From Conoideocrella luteorostrata (lineage: Eukaryota > Ascomycota > Sordariomycetes > Hypocreales > Clavicipitaceae): 64,000 nt of DNA. Below, in pieces: positions 21,551 to 32,591 of this stretch (within the stretch, counting starts at the first letter, position 1; each line of letters begins with the position of its first letter). The position numbers and the translations under genes were made by a program. The stretch spans positions 1 to 64,000 of the forward strand of contig JASWJB010000220.1 of assembly GCA_032433595.1 (NCBI GenBank). Direction: 5' to 3'. The notes below the pieces were generated by a model. The model was not told the DNA's origin, did no database searches, and worked only from the letters and a program-made list of their open reading frames with translations.

Positions 21551-21857
21551 TTATAGCATGTTCTTTTTGTGTTGATAAACGGGCATTGTACCGTTGCCAT
21601 TCTTGCTACACTCTTGAGCGATCTGGTTGAGATGGTACGCAACTTTTGTGCAGGTAATTTCATCGTCAGTTTTGAATACAGCTTCCCCGACAAATCCTCC
21701 TATAAACGGAACAGGGCAATCATAGCTGAACTAATGTAAGTCTATGGAACGTGGAGGGGGTTGGGTTAAACCAGTTTAAGGATATTGTGCTGTGGCTACA
21801 AGTCGGGAGTAGGAGCAAGATGGAAATGGAATATAGGCGTGCTTTTATTTTATACAT
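21551..21857 (-). CDS. Candidate small secreted cysteine-containing protein
   Basis: Exon 1 (21857-21772) reads MYKIKARLYSISILLLLPTC, a plausible signal peptide. A 46-base intron (21771-21726: GTTTAA, ACTTAC branch, TTCAG) joins it in frame to exon 2 (21725-21551), which contains YDCPVPFIGGFVGEAVF, DDEITCTKVAYHLNQIAQEC and ends HKKNML. The total is 86 residues. The even cysteine pattern and protein-like second exon are the main support. The weak donor site and an AT-rich TATAAAA-like start region are against it. Family not recognised. Confidence 0.35.
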
Positions 21858-23250
21858 CGGATGAAGCTGTGTAAAACACTTTTGTTTGTTATTAGATGGC
21901 AGTTCCAGGTACCCTAAACTAACCAATCAATTGGATGTTAGCAAAGGAGGTTTTTCAAGTGAGCTGCATGGTTGCTCCCCATCCCAACAAGCAATGTAAG
22001 CTTCCAATAATCCGCCGGCCCCACACATGACTGCGAGTCAGGCTTCATTTCAGTACGGCAGGACAAGCTTTTATTTTTTTTAAACTGAATAAAAATAAAA
22101 ATAAAAAATACCGATGGGTCATGTGCAGGTGAAGAATTATGCGACCCTACAGTTCGGTAAGGTCAACTACTCGTAAGCTAAATGTACTATAGGCATGTGG
22201 TTTGCTATTAGCAGCTGTCACACGGAGTAGCCATAAGCCTTGCTGGCCATTACATTTCCACACTCGAGCTGTGGCGCTGTGGCGCGTCTTGCCAGTGGTC
22301 AACATATGGAGTACTAAATTAAACAAACAAGAAAAACATGCGTCCCTGCAGAGAAGGTCCTCAACTTCTTTTTTTTTTTTTTGAACTTACTTTAGAAGCA
22401 ATAGCTCCCTAAGACTAGTAATGATTCGCTGAGGTGCTTACAGTGGGCTTCCAGTAATTGTAGTTTTTTTCTTCTTCAATTTCGCCCAACTAAAAAGCTC
22501 GGAATTACCGCTATCCGCTAGACCCACCTGCTAACCTTGGCCATCGAATGACGCTCATGCTGTCGAGCATAAGATTGGTCATTACTCGAGCTAGGCCGGT
22601 TACTAGGCCCCTCTCTTTTATGCATTATCTCCATGTGTTTTACGCAACTCGGCCTTGATGGCGGCAGTGATCTGATCACAGTCGCCTGCATTATACGTTG
22701 AATAACTTTATGCATAATTTTCCATCTTCAATTAGGCTTGCATTAACGAAGCTCAGCCATTTACGTGGCATTAGAGCCAAGCTCTTCAAGTTTTGGACTT
22801 GATATATTTGCATTTATTATATTTACTGTCACAATAGCCTACATACATTAGCAGGGGCTTCCTTGGTCACTTGCTTTCATGTCGTAGCAGCCTACGGAGT
22901 GCTTGGCTGGAAATCATGCGAAGAACTAGCGCCCCTAATATGGAACCCTCATCAGGCGGAACACCTAACGGGATCGGGAACGAAGAAGTCATTAGATCTG
23001 CAGTTGCAGTTGCCTAATTAATAAAGCAGGCTTGGGAACGGGGGAACGGGGGATAATTAGCATGACTGTGCATTAATTTTTAATTAAAAAACGTGCAGAG
23101 GCCAGGAAAGACTACTTATGGAATTATGCACCAGGAAGTATAGTATGAACAGCTGACTCTATAAATTCTTGTGGCGCTGTGTATAGAACATCAACCCGAC
23201 AAATTCTAGTCTGCTGATCAAAGCCAGTTGCCGGAATTGAAGCATACGAG
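21858..23250. other. Gene-free stretch upstream of the metalloprotease
   Basis: No supported gene. AT-rich, with T/A homopolymers near 22070-22110 and 22369-22382, and GGGGAACGGGGGA near 23040. Confidence 0.5.
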
Positions 23251-23258
23251 TATATATA
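23251..23258 (+). promoter_or_regulatory. TATA box of the M43 metalloprotease gene
   Basis: TATATATA located 144 bases before the start codon at 23395. Confidence 0.6.
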
Positions 23259-23394
23259 GGGACCAAGGTTTTTGATCGGAGCAGAAAACACATCAATTCT
23301 CTATTGCTATTGTATTTCACTCAACTCGGCCGTAACATCTCATTTTACATCAACAACTTTTTATATGTCCATCAAAACCTCTCCTTGTCCAAAA

Positions 23395-24991
23395 ATGGGC
23401 CTCCTTCCCGCTCGAATATCCATACTTGCTCTGTTAGCTACGTCTGCTCTATGCACTGGCACTGTTGCTCCGAAGGTAGTGGCAAACTTTGACTGCGCAG
23501 CCAAAGAGCCTTCTGCTGCGCTCCAAGACGCTCACCGCCAGCTCTCTAAAGTAGAAAAGACTATAATTGGTCGCGACACACTTTTTTCGGTTGATGTCGA
23601 TGTTTATATGCACGTTATTACAAGCCCTCAAACAGGTCGCAAGCCTTTCAGTGTTGGTGTTTTCTAAAATCAAAACGTGTTTGACTTGCTAATAGTCATA
23701 AATAGAATTATACTGTAAAAAGGCAAATCGATACGCTTAATGATAATTTTAGGCCGGCGGGTATAAATTTTCATCTTCGTGGCATTGATTGGACGGTCTA
23801 TTATGATTTAATACAGGACAATAATGTGTTAAGCATAACGAAGCCACTTCGAAAAGGTGGTGTTGGCACGCTTAATATTTATATCGCAGATAGAGTAGGG
23901 TGGTGGGGTAAAAGTACTTTCCCAGATATGCTACAAAACGATAATGGTTTCATAAATGACGGCTGCATAATCAGTGCAAGCACAACTCCAGGTAGCGATG
24001 ATCCTTTTTTGAACGAAGGCAAAACAGCTACTCACGAAGTTGGTCACTGGTTTGGACTGCTTCATACCTTTCAAGGTGGTTGTGAAGGGGAAGGTGATGA
24101 GGTCAGCGATACCCCATCATCCATGTCGATGTCTGATGGATGTCCGGTTGGTCGAGATTCTTGCCCAAACCAGCAAGGTTCAGACCCGATACACAATTAT
24201 ATGGATTACACCGACGAGTGAGTTATTCGGAGCATTGATCTGGGTGGAAGTGCTGAGGCTGACAACATTATAACAGTGCATGCAAGACAGAGTTTTCGCC
24301 CGGTCAGATTAGCCGCTTGCACAGTCTCTGGCAACGCTTTCGTCGGCCAATTAAAGACTGTGGCAGTTCTAATTTTACCGAAGAAAACTGTGGCACGAAA
24401 CTGTTCTGCCAGCTGTACGACATGCCAAATACGCGACCTGATAACAGGTTCAAGAACGGCTTGGACTGCCTCGCCGACCGGGAACCAGACAAATTCTGCG
24501 CGCTATATGGACATCCTCAGAAGCCTGATGATAGATTCAAGAATGTGGCTGACTGTCTCGCGGCCCTGTCGCCAGAGTTGAAATGCATGATGTACGACTT
24601 GCCGAAGAGCCGCCGGCCTGACAGTAGATTCAACGACAGGTCCGACTGCCAGGCAGATTTAGCTCGATCGTGCCATATATACAACGATCCTCTTATGAGG
24701 CCCGATGAGAGGTTTAAGGACGGAACTGACTGCCTCGTAAACCAAGCGCCAGATAAGTTCTGTCAACTGTACGACACCGACCAACGGCCTGACAACGCAT
24801 TCAAGAATAGGGCTGATTGTCTTGAGGAGCGGGCGCCAGTAATGTTTTGCCTGCTGTACGATTATCCCAAATTGAAGCCCGACGACAAATTCAAAAACAG
24901 GTCTGAATGCGTTACTGCCCGCCGGATCAAGTCTTCTCCAACCAACAACAACAACAACAACAAGGTCCGCTCGGCCATCTCAGCTACTTGA
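23395..24991 (+). CDS. Secreted M43 (pappalysin/MEP1-like) metalloprotease with C-terminal cysteine repeats
   Basis: A secreted zinc endopeptidase of 494 residues. Exons are 23395-23652, 23706-24217 and 24277-24991; introns are 23653-23705 and 24218-24276 (GTGAGT..ACAG). The signal peptide is MGLLPARISILALLATSALC. The catalytic helix HEVGHWFGLLH (residues 196-206) gives the three zinc ligands and the glutamate, followed by TFQGGC, SDTPS, CPVGRDSCPNQ and the Met-turn region IHNYMDYTDDAC, all typical of the cytophagalysin-type M43B group. Ordinary fungal MEP1 homologues end soon after this. Here about 200 more residues follow, with six repeats of roughly 30 residues of the form FCxLYDxPxxRPDxRFKNxxDCL, ending in an asparagine run. 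The frame is intact throughout. The tail may bind a surface or a substrate (inference). Confidence 0.9.
24392..24925 (+). repeat. Six tandem cysteine repeats in the metalloprotease tail
   Basis: Units begin FCQLYDMP, FCALYGHP, KCMMYDLP, SCHIYNDP, FCQLYDTD and FCLLYDYP. Each is followed by (R/K)PDxxF(K/N)(N/D) and then DC or EC. Two cysteines per unit suggest one disulfide per repeat. The DNA copies have diverged, so the repeats are old and kept by selection. Confidence 0.85.
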
Positions 24992-25448
24992 TGGGTTGTC
25001 TTCGAATCAATGCGATGAAAGGATTACTCGCTTGACACATCTGCCGCAAACTGATTCAAGTTGAAGAGATCGAAAATAACCTGAGATAATCTTCTGCCAT
25101 GGCGGCAGGCTGAAGCAGTAGAGTAGTAACCTGCTGCGTGGGCGATGCAAACAATAAAAAAGCCTGAAATGTCGTTTATAGCTCCACCCAACTTGCATGT
25201 TTCATCCATCTGCAAGCACTAGCGAGTAGTATAGGAGGCAGGATTTCGGCCGCAGAGCTAGTGTTATGCAGAATATAGCTAGTCATAAATGAGCTCCCTA
25301 AGAATCCCGCGCCTTCCGTCGCTTTATGAGCATTCATGAGCAATTTAGCAGCAGTGGAAACCGGCGGAGATGGAGGGACTCAATAGAATAGATGAATTGT
25401 ACGATGAAAATTGATGTCCATGGAAAGAGAAGCAAAGCAGGCTGAGAA

Positions 25449-25862
25449 CCACGATATCATCGTATAAATACCGTGGCCGTTGTCACGATGTGGCAGCTAC
25501 GAATCATCTGATGCTTATAGTGGGATATTGTCCTTGATTTCTATCAAATTTGACGAGGAATTCGTTAGCTACTTATACCTGAATTTCCTCTCTAGATTCC
25601 GTCAATCTTGGATTTCCGTTAAACCTTCTTGAAGTCATTAAATTCGATAGTTTTCTATTGTTCTTGCTCATCTATAGTGGAAGGATTCGGTGGCTTGACC
25701 TAATATCTATTGTGAGATTCAACGAGGCTTTCGATAGATTCCTCCGAATACTGAGACTCTGAAAGGTCTAATAGAATTTATTGAATTCCACGCGATTCTA
25801 CGCGATTCCGTGTGACAGACCCGCTCCGTGCTTCCTATTGTGCTTGACGGAGGATTCCAACA
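25449..25862 (-). mobile_element. Solo LTR, copy F, split by a nested insertion
   Basis: The left piece (about 25449-25490) carries ACGATATCATCGTATAAATA. The right piece (about 25813-25862) carries CCGTGCTTCCTATTGTGC and ends ATTCCAACA. In the other copies these parts are almost adjacent. About 300 bases of another repeat lie between them. The distal end of the LTR is too diverged to place. Confidence 0.7.
25541..25712 (+). repeat. Dispersed repeat inside LTR copy F
   Basis: Begins TTTGACGAGGAATTCGTTAG and runs to AGGATTCGGTGGCTTGACC. Full-length inverted partner at 19821-20002. Confidence 0.7.
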
Positions 25863-26334
25863 CAGAGTGTATTTTCCTACATGCGGTATAAGAACACGTG
25901 AATAATTAAGCGTCGTATTTCCGCTCACCCCATACCCCAATCAATGCCCCTCACATTTTTTATATAGATACGTAGCTTTGCCGCAAAAATGGGCGAGGGA
26001 AGTACAAAACTGCACCACATCTCTCTGCACGATATTGTGAAGCCCATGTAGTCGCTGGGCCACCATGGTCCGAATTCTCGATGAAGTTGACGGTCGTTGT
26101 GATATGGGTCACGGTATTCCTTCTCACTCTAAATTCTCTACCCTCAATAATAGTGAGACCATGGTTTTTTGATGGTAAGGGAGCTGTGGCACCCAGGAGA
26201 CCAGGTGATCGCATTGACGGCTACCTGTTTTGTTATGGTCATGATTTCAAGGCTGCTATGAAGGCTTTTTAAGACATCTCTGGACATCAGCTCGTGTTAC
26301 TGAGGTGGACTTTAGGCAATTGGTCCAGCCGTTA

Positions 26335-26784
26335 TCAATCATATACCTCAAATGAGTACGTGGAACTGATGAACAAGTTTAACTCTAACTCTGTCAGCTT
26401 TTCCAACCACACTGGCAAAAAAGGCTGGTAATCCGGAGAGAACCCGAAAATACCACTGAAGTACACAAGCAGCGTGGATCCGAGGTTCCCATCAAAATAC
26501 GTCCGTCTACTAAGCGTGATGCTCACTTGGTAGAGCAGCTCAAGAAACTCAGTTCTAGCAGAGTTGTCAAGGAACCTTTTTTCGGTACTCAGCCGCGAAG
26601 TTTGTGCATTCATGTTTTTACCCCGTTCGATGTCGCATAGCAATGTCTCATCTATGTCATCAGGGTGATAGTCGTCGCTATCTTTGGCCCCAGTCGCTTC
26701 CACTGTCACTTCCACTGTCGCCTTCACTATAATTCTCTCCCTTACCAAGCACATCCAATTCACACTCTGCCAGATCTGCATCAT
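26335..26784 (-). pseudogene. Remnant of a possible mobile-element protein
   Basis: A frame of up to 149 codons with acidic stretch AKDSDDYHPDDIDETLLCDI and then FLELLYQVSITLSRRTYFDG and LLVYFSGIFGFSPDYQPFLP. The second part recalls a stretch found in fungal zinc-finger/helicase proteins of repeated elements, but I cannot confirm the family. Surrounding frames are closed, so it is a fragment at best. Confidence 0.3.
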
Positions 26785-28786
26785 TCATGCTAGTACAAAT
26801 ACGTCGCAGATCTGCCTCGTACCTATCATTAGTTATTTATAGCCATTTTCTACTTACGTCTACCCCTATTGAGAAGAGGATTGCTTCTGTCTGGAAGATC
26901 AGTGCCATAAATAGCTAGTCAGGAGGAAATTGTTGAAGGAGTCAATACCCAAGGCCAAATACACGGGCGCAGAAGGGTGCTATAAATATCGGTATTTCAG
27001 GGGATTCTAGAGAGGTCAGAATCATCATTAGTCATCTTCAACTTCAGATATCGTACCTACAAGCCGTAAATTTGTATCCCTTCAATCCTGCCGGTTGCCA
27101 CTGCTGCCAAATTTCTTTATTGCTCATAATTACAACAAATCCTTCCCAAACCGTATGCTCCCAGAGAAGCTCAATCTGTCGTTTTACTTCTAGAGGCATG
27201 GCTACTTTAACTAGTCGTCGAATTCGGTTTGGCAGCGACCATCCTCGAATGACGGATGCGATAAACTTTTTCTACATCGGTCGAGACTAGTGCTATATGG
27301 TCAGCTCTATCATGACTAAAAACGCGTTTATCTGGTAGCTATTGGCCCTAAACATGACGAGCTAGCATTGGATAAGTCGGCTAGTATTATAGGCCGTCGT
27401 CTCACATCGGTTAAGGATCAGATCAACCGCTTCCATGAGGCAGCCGAGTTTCTATTCGCCAAGACACAACATAAATATATCATCATCTCCTTTGTGCTCT
27501 CCCTGACCTAGATGCAGATCTCTGCTTGGTCTTATCGCGGCGCTGCTGGCGAGAGCTGATGTTATGGCCCTTAAGCCCTTAAGATATCTCTGCGAATATC
27601 CTTGTAGGTCTCTCGCCATCTGGTACGGTCTAATCATGGGCTTCGGGCCGCTAATGAGTCCTCTCCGAGCTCTTTGGCATACAACCTAAGCTCCCTTTGC
27701 CTCTTCTTACACTGGTCGCGGAGACATAGCACGGACGCTATGTGCTCTTGCGCGGCTCGATTCATTACGTCGAACTTTGCTGTTCTTTCCGCGCCTCGGG
27801 TAATCAAAAAGGAATGGTTGGCTCCAGCGTTTCTAGTGCATAAGTTTTATGGCCCAATATCAGAAGAGACAAACGACTAATCTCAAACCATCCGCTGGCG
27901 AAATCTTAAACGGAGGAAACGCTTGTACACCACATTTTACGTCCAAGGCAGTTCTGTCTGTGCCTCTATAATTCCCGCGCTGTCTATTTGCGATCTCTTC
28001 CGATTAAGACAAGGCCGACCTGCAGTGCGCTTATTCTCCCAGCCGTAATGGCTGCGGTAATATCCCTGTATTTTTTACAGTTACCTAGCAATGTGTAGAT
28101 ATTTACGATACTTTAGCTCATTATACTTTAGAGGCGTAATGTGCGGGATATAACTAGTAGTAGGCACAGGAAAGAGGAAGTCGATAAGTCCGGCTTGGTC
28201 CTGAATGATGTTGGAATATCTGCCAACGGCTTCTGCGATTTTTCCTCCGCTTTAGTACGGGGATATCTTTACGTCGCACTCGTAGGTGGATGAAGATCTC
28301 TGAGACCTCGGCGAACTCCTGGCTCCGAGATTTTCTAGTCCAACTCTACAGATGCCGTGGACTGGGATAGTATGCATGCCCACCTAAAGGTGCTCTTCAG
28401 CGTAGGTGGCGCAGTTGTAGTAGGATGGACAGGGAACGGGACGCAGCCCGAGAGGACACACTGACGAAAAATGTGTGTTGTAGCATACCACAACAAACTT
28501 TTAGTACATTAGTAAGATAGATGCTTGGATTGATCACCAAGGTAATGACTGTCTAGGTACTCCGTAGAAAATCCGTCCCCAATATATCCATTCATTCACT
28601 CTCTGATTTACCACATCACAACTTAGCATCGTGAGGATCACTCCTAGATCACGGTAATCCATTAGTGATTCGTTGCCTACGGATCACCCGCCAAGACCCT
28701 GATCGGGACACGTGATCTTGCTGCCCTACTGGCATCTGCGTTGCGACCACATAAGGAGGCCATGTTCGTAACATCAAGGAAAGCAC

Positions 28787-30457
28787 TTATGCCGGATCGG
28801 CATAGGTTATAGAAGCAACCAAGTCCTGGTGGTCCGAGAAGTGGAAGGCTTTGAACGCGAACGTCTTGCCGCCGGGGAAAATGAAGTTCTGGAGTTCCTG
28901 GACCCTCAAACCCTCAAAGTCAGAACCACTGTACTTCAATACTTTGAGCTTATCAAAGTCCGCATTTACGCCCGCCCAGAAATTCATAAATGCATTAGCC
29001 TTGTCTTCGTACTTCTTGTCCTCAAAAGTGCCCGACTTCTTCGCCTCCATTCTACCAGCGCCATCGACTGCGAGTTCGACCTTATCATGGTATATTTTGT
29101 GGATGACGTCTGCCGACGACGTGGTCTGCGTGTTTCTGAGGTACAGATGGACCCTGTAGCTTGACTCGATGTGAAGTGCGTTACCTCTGGCGACAACAGA
29201 AGCAGAGAAGTGGCATTCGTTGACGATGGCCCCCAAAGCGCCGCCAGCGCCGTTCTCATCCTCGGCCTTTTTGTCGTATTGCATGGTTAGGATGGTCTCG
29301 CCGGTGCTGGGAATATTGGTGTCGATGACCATGTTGGGGGGGTTGAACTCAGGGTTGCATTCAAATTGGGTGCCCTGGTCGTTCCAGCTTCGTACGTGGG
29401 GAATGAAGCAGAGCTCTTTGGCTTGCTTCAAAATCACATCGCGAAGGTATTCGGCAAATGTGTTGCGGTTAATCACGATAACTCCGTGTGCTTGCTGAGC
29501 GTCTGCTGCACTAATATAGTCCCAACCGAAATCCCTGGGCGCCGGTAGCTTCTTGTTATTGACTGCGCACAGATAATCGAGCGTCTTCAAGCTTGTATCG
29601 GTTTCATGAAGTAGAGGACCAATGTGGAAATTGAGGCTAGTTGGCTTGAGGGTAGCTTCTTGCTGCGTCCGTGGCACGATCGTGTAATTCAGAACTGGTG
29701 CGCCTGCCTTTTGTACAGCGTCGAAGTATGTGTTCACGAAGTAAGATGAAAGCAGCACCGCTGCTTTCGAGTTGGGGACTATGCCCTCAATCTTGGGCAC
29801 CGAGGAGAGGCCAGCGTTGTTCAGATCAAAGAGAAGCTGCTGAATGTCAAACATGGATCCGCTTAGGTTGTTAATCTGATTCTGAACGGCGGGAGGAAGG
29901 TTGGCGTATGGCGTGCTCTTGTCCACGTTATCGATCAACAAGTTGACGTCGGACACGAGGTTCCAGCACCGGTTCGGCTCATCACTCTGCGACAGTGAAC
30001 GCCACTTAGAACCCCATCTGTCATAGATCAGTTCAACAATGGTGATATCCGCGCACATCATCCTGTATTTCACCGTGGCATTCCGCTGCAGCTCAACGAT
30101 CTTTGGAAGAGTGCTGTATGACCCCGGCGCGTAGTTGGAAGGTACCCCAAGTGATATTTTCACACCTGCAACGAACCCAACCTCAGCGAGGTTCTTAATG
30201 TCCTGATTGGTTTTCGGATCTTCAGCGTCTTTGATCTTAAAGGGGTCGGAGCCTTGAGCCTTTGAGAGTAGATCCGCATAAGGGATCAAGTGCGGCTCGC
30301 TGTCGCTCGAGGTCTGCACGTAACAGAGATATGTATGTTGATCCTTCAAACTGAGCAGGTATTTCAGCATAGTGGCATTGACACTTGCCTCAGTCGCGGC
30401 CACGACGACGTCGTAGCCATATTGGGGATCAGACAAGTAAGAACCGTTTGCTGCCAT
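28787..30457 (-). CDS. 556-residue protein, possibly P47/OrfX (TULIP)-like
   Basis: A single-exon gene of 556 residues with no signal peptide or membrane segment. The N-terminus reads YGYDVVVAATEASVNATMLK. An aromatic YGxD followed by a V..A..ASVN helix is the pattern with which members of the P47/OrfX family begin; that family has a tubular lipid-binding (TULIP) fold and is best known from bacterial toxin-associated gene clusters. The rest is a mix of beta-rich segments (ECHFSASVVARGNALHIESS, YRVHLYLRNTQTTSSADVIH) consistent with an elongated beta protein. No catalytic motif is visible. The frame is intact, and a TATA box lies about 110 bases upstream. The family link rests on pattern memory only; an unrelated fungal-specific family is the alternative. 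Its neighbours give no clue. Confidence 0.8.
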   Translation of the reverse strand: MAANGSYLSDPQYGYDVVVAATEASVNATMLKYLLSLKDQHTYLCYVQTSSDSEPHLIPYADLLSKAQGSDPFKIKDAEDPKTNQDIKNLAEVGFVAGVKISLGVPSNYAPGSYSTLPKIVELQRNATVKYRMMCADITIVELIYDRWGSKWRSLSQSDEPNRCWNLVSDVNLLIDNVDKSTPYANLPPAVQNQINNLSGSMFDIQQLLFDLNNAGLSSVPKIEGIVPNSKAAVLLSSYFVNTYFDAVQKAGAPVLNYTIVPRTQQEATLKPTSLNFHIGPLLHETDTSLKTLDYLCAVNNKKLPAPRDFGWDYISAADAQQAHGVIVINRNTFAEYLRDVILKQAKELCFIPHVRSWNDQGTQFECNPEFNPPNMVIDTNIPSTGETILTMQYDKKAEDENGAGGALGAIVNECHFSASVVARGNALHIESSYRVHLYLRNTQTTSSADVIHKIYHDKVELAVDGAGRMEAKKSGTFEDKKYEDKANAFMNFWAGVNADFDKLKVLKYSGSDFEGLRVQELQNFIFPGGKTFAFKAFHFSDHQDLVASITYADPA

Positions 30458-30567
30458 TTTGGAAATGTTCGATTAGCGATTTGGATTGATGAATAAGAGG
30501 TTGAGAGTTGATCTTCAAAAGTGCCTTGAGTACTGAAAACGTTTGATGTAGAGACGAAGGAGATATC

Positions 30568-30574
30568 ATTTATA
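30568..30574 (-). promoter_or_regulatory. TATA box of the 556-residue gene
   Basis: GTATAAA on the minus strand within CGAGTATAAATGAT, about 110 bases upstream of the start at 30457. Confidence 0.55.
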
Positions 30575-31550
30575 CTCGTCTTGCAAGGACAAGGTCACTG
30601 AGCATTGAACGGAGCTGAAACTGAACCTTTCTGACCAGCCCACGCATGATAGTCCGTCTGACAATGATAAAGCTTCAGCGTGATACATAGACTATCGAAC
30701 TTGAATGCCGACTCTGCGCCCAATGAAGAACGGTGGAGGCGCTGTGACGAGCCAAGACTTGGCATCCTGCTATCTTCATTGCTCGCGAGGTGGTCGCGCC
30801 CGTTCTAGACCGAGTTTCAGCTCGTCCGCACGGGAGTACAACTACTCCACGGGAAACTAGGATACGCAGTCGCCTGGGAGTACTCTTCCACAGCTGTGTC
30901 CGAGGGCCTAGCTGACCCCATACGTTCTCATCGCTTCCAGACCATGTCTCTGGCGGAATGACCATTACAAGCATGCATATATATTGACGTGGCGCAATTT
31001 GCTATTTCTGGGACAAAGGGAGAAAGCGTTTGAGCTGGAACGAGGCCGTGAATTGTTCCAGGCCTGTCCCGCGGATCAAGTCTGGGACGACAGCGCTAAA
31101 ACTGCGTGCCGTCCCGGCTGAACTAATGTCTTCGATGCATTAGTTCGGGCATACAACCGACCTAGTCCCGGAGTCTAATAAAGCAACAAAATTTAGCTGG
31201 ACAGGGCTGGTGTTCTCAGCTCGTGCGACTACTCACCACCTGATCTTCGGACGAGCTGCCAAGCGGTTGCAGCATATTTTCTCCGAACTAGTCCCGCTAA
31301 GCTGCTTCGCGGAAGCTGGATGCGCCGGCTTTCCAGCCATGCCTGGAGGAGCGCTACATCTGAGGTAGACCCAGTAGGTCCGCGGACAACCTCCAGCCGC
31401 AGCCGCCGTCAATAGCGCCTCCGGCTGAGCATGCATGGATCCACCATCTGATGCAGCCGCCATCGATGGCGCCGCCGCCGAGCTTCTGTTGAGACGAGAA
31501 TAGCTCCATGTCAGGTATGATCATGATAGAACGTTGGAGGACGCCGAAGA

Positions 31551-31622
31551 CTAGGGAATGCCCATAGGCTAGGGAATGCCCATAGGCTGGGGAAGGCCCA
31601 TAGGCTGGGGCAGGCCGTAGCC
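31551..31622 (+). repeat. 18-base tandem repeat, four units
   Basis: Units of CTAGGGAATGCCCATAGG: two identical, then two variants with CTGGGG. On the minus strand one frame reads repeated AYGHSL, but no gene context supports translation. Confidence 0.8.
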
Positions 31623-32591
31623 TCGGTGAGGCCGAACGACAAGAGGAAGAGGTGCTAGATGCAGGAAGGAGAGCAAGCATAACAGGAAGCTTATGGACAG
31701 GAATTGGAAGAAAAAATAAAAACCAATTCAATCATTTTAAGCTATCACCAATCTATTCATTTGAATCCATCTATCCCTGCCGATTTCCACTCTTGCAAGT
31801 TGCTCTCGAATGCTCATAAAGGCACATAACGCAACATATGGCACGCAAACAACTATACTACTGTAGCATGTCACTCATGCATGATCAAGCCCGAGGCTCG
31901 CGATTTCCGGTGTTTTCTTCGAAAGCGTATACGTGGGGATGATGATTGACCATGGCCAAAGGAAACAATTGAACCTCTTATCGGAGTCGTTTGCAACTTT
32001 AACACTGAATGCTTTTTTAACGCCGCTGATCCTCGTGGCCGGCTCCGCATGAAGAAACGAGTGGACTGCGTGCTTGGTCGCGATCAGTCCCTGATGCAAG
32101 TAGCGAACAAAGAATTATACTTACGGGTTAGAGTCAAAGCTCGATGCATGGCTATCTCATTTGTAACCGTAAGGTATTAATTTAGTCACGACGGAACCTT
32201 TACCGAGAAAACAGGAGCATTATATGGTGCTGTTCCTACCGTGCTACAGAGGATGCTGCAGAGTACTCGTAGCTTGTTGTGTCAACTATGTAGATCCGAA
32301 CTGTGCTCACACGCCAAATCGGCTACTACTGTAATACCGGACATATTGTCTGTCAATTTTTTAACAGGGAGTGTTGTTGATCGGAGTAGAATATGGGGCG
32401 TTACGGTCCACGACGAGAGAATATTTGCAAGTAGGTGAGGCAGTGTAGCCATCCGTGCGAATGGTAATAGCAATACAAATTGAGATACTAATAGAGAGGT
32501 GCTACTATTATAAAATAAAATAAAAAATCAATACCCACATTACACAGCCTGGTATCAAAGGGACAACGACCAAATCAAAGGGACAGTAATA

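Larger units (their letters stand above)
24992..28786. other. Repeat-rich stretch without intact genes
   Basis: About 3.8 kb. It has an interrupted LTR (25449-25862) containing a dispersed repeat, a decayed frame at 26335-26784, and scattered protein-like scraps near 27310-27510 (AIGPKHDELALDKSASIIGR) that end in stops. It is probably transposon debris. Confidence 0.5.
30458..32591. other. Gene-free stretch with a minisatellite
   Basis: Contains the promoter of the 556-residue gene, a section with repeated CTAGTCCCG/GGGACTAG-like words (30950-31350) and an 18-base tandem repeat (31551-31622). No gene is supported. Confidence 0.5.

Noticed and set aside
31354..31731. 125-codon minus-strand frame with repeated AYGHSL
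   Set aside because: The repeat is the translation of an 18-base minisatellite, and no other feature supports a gene.
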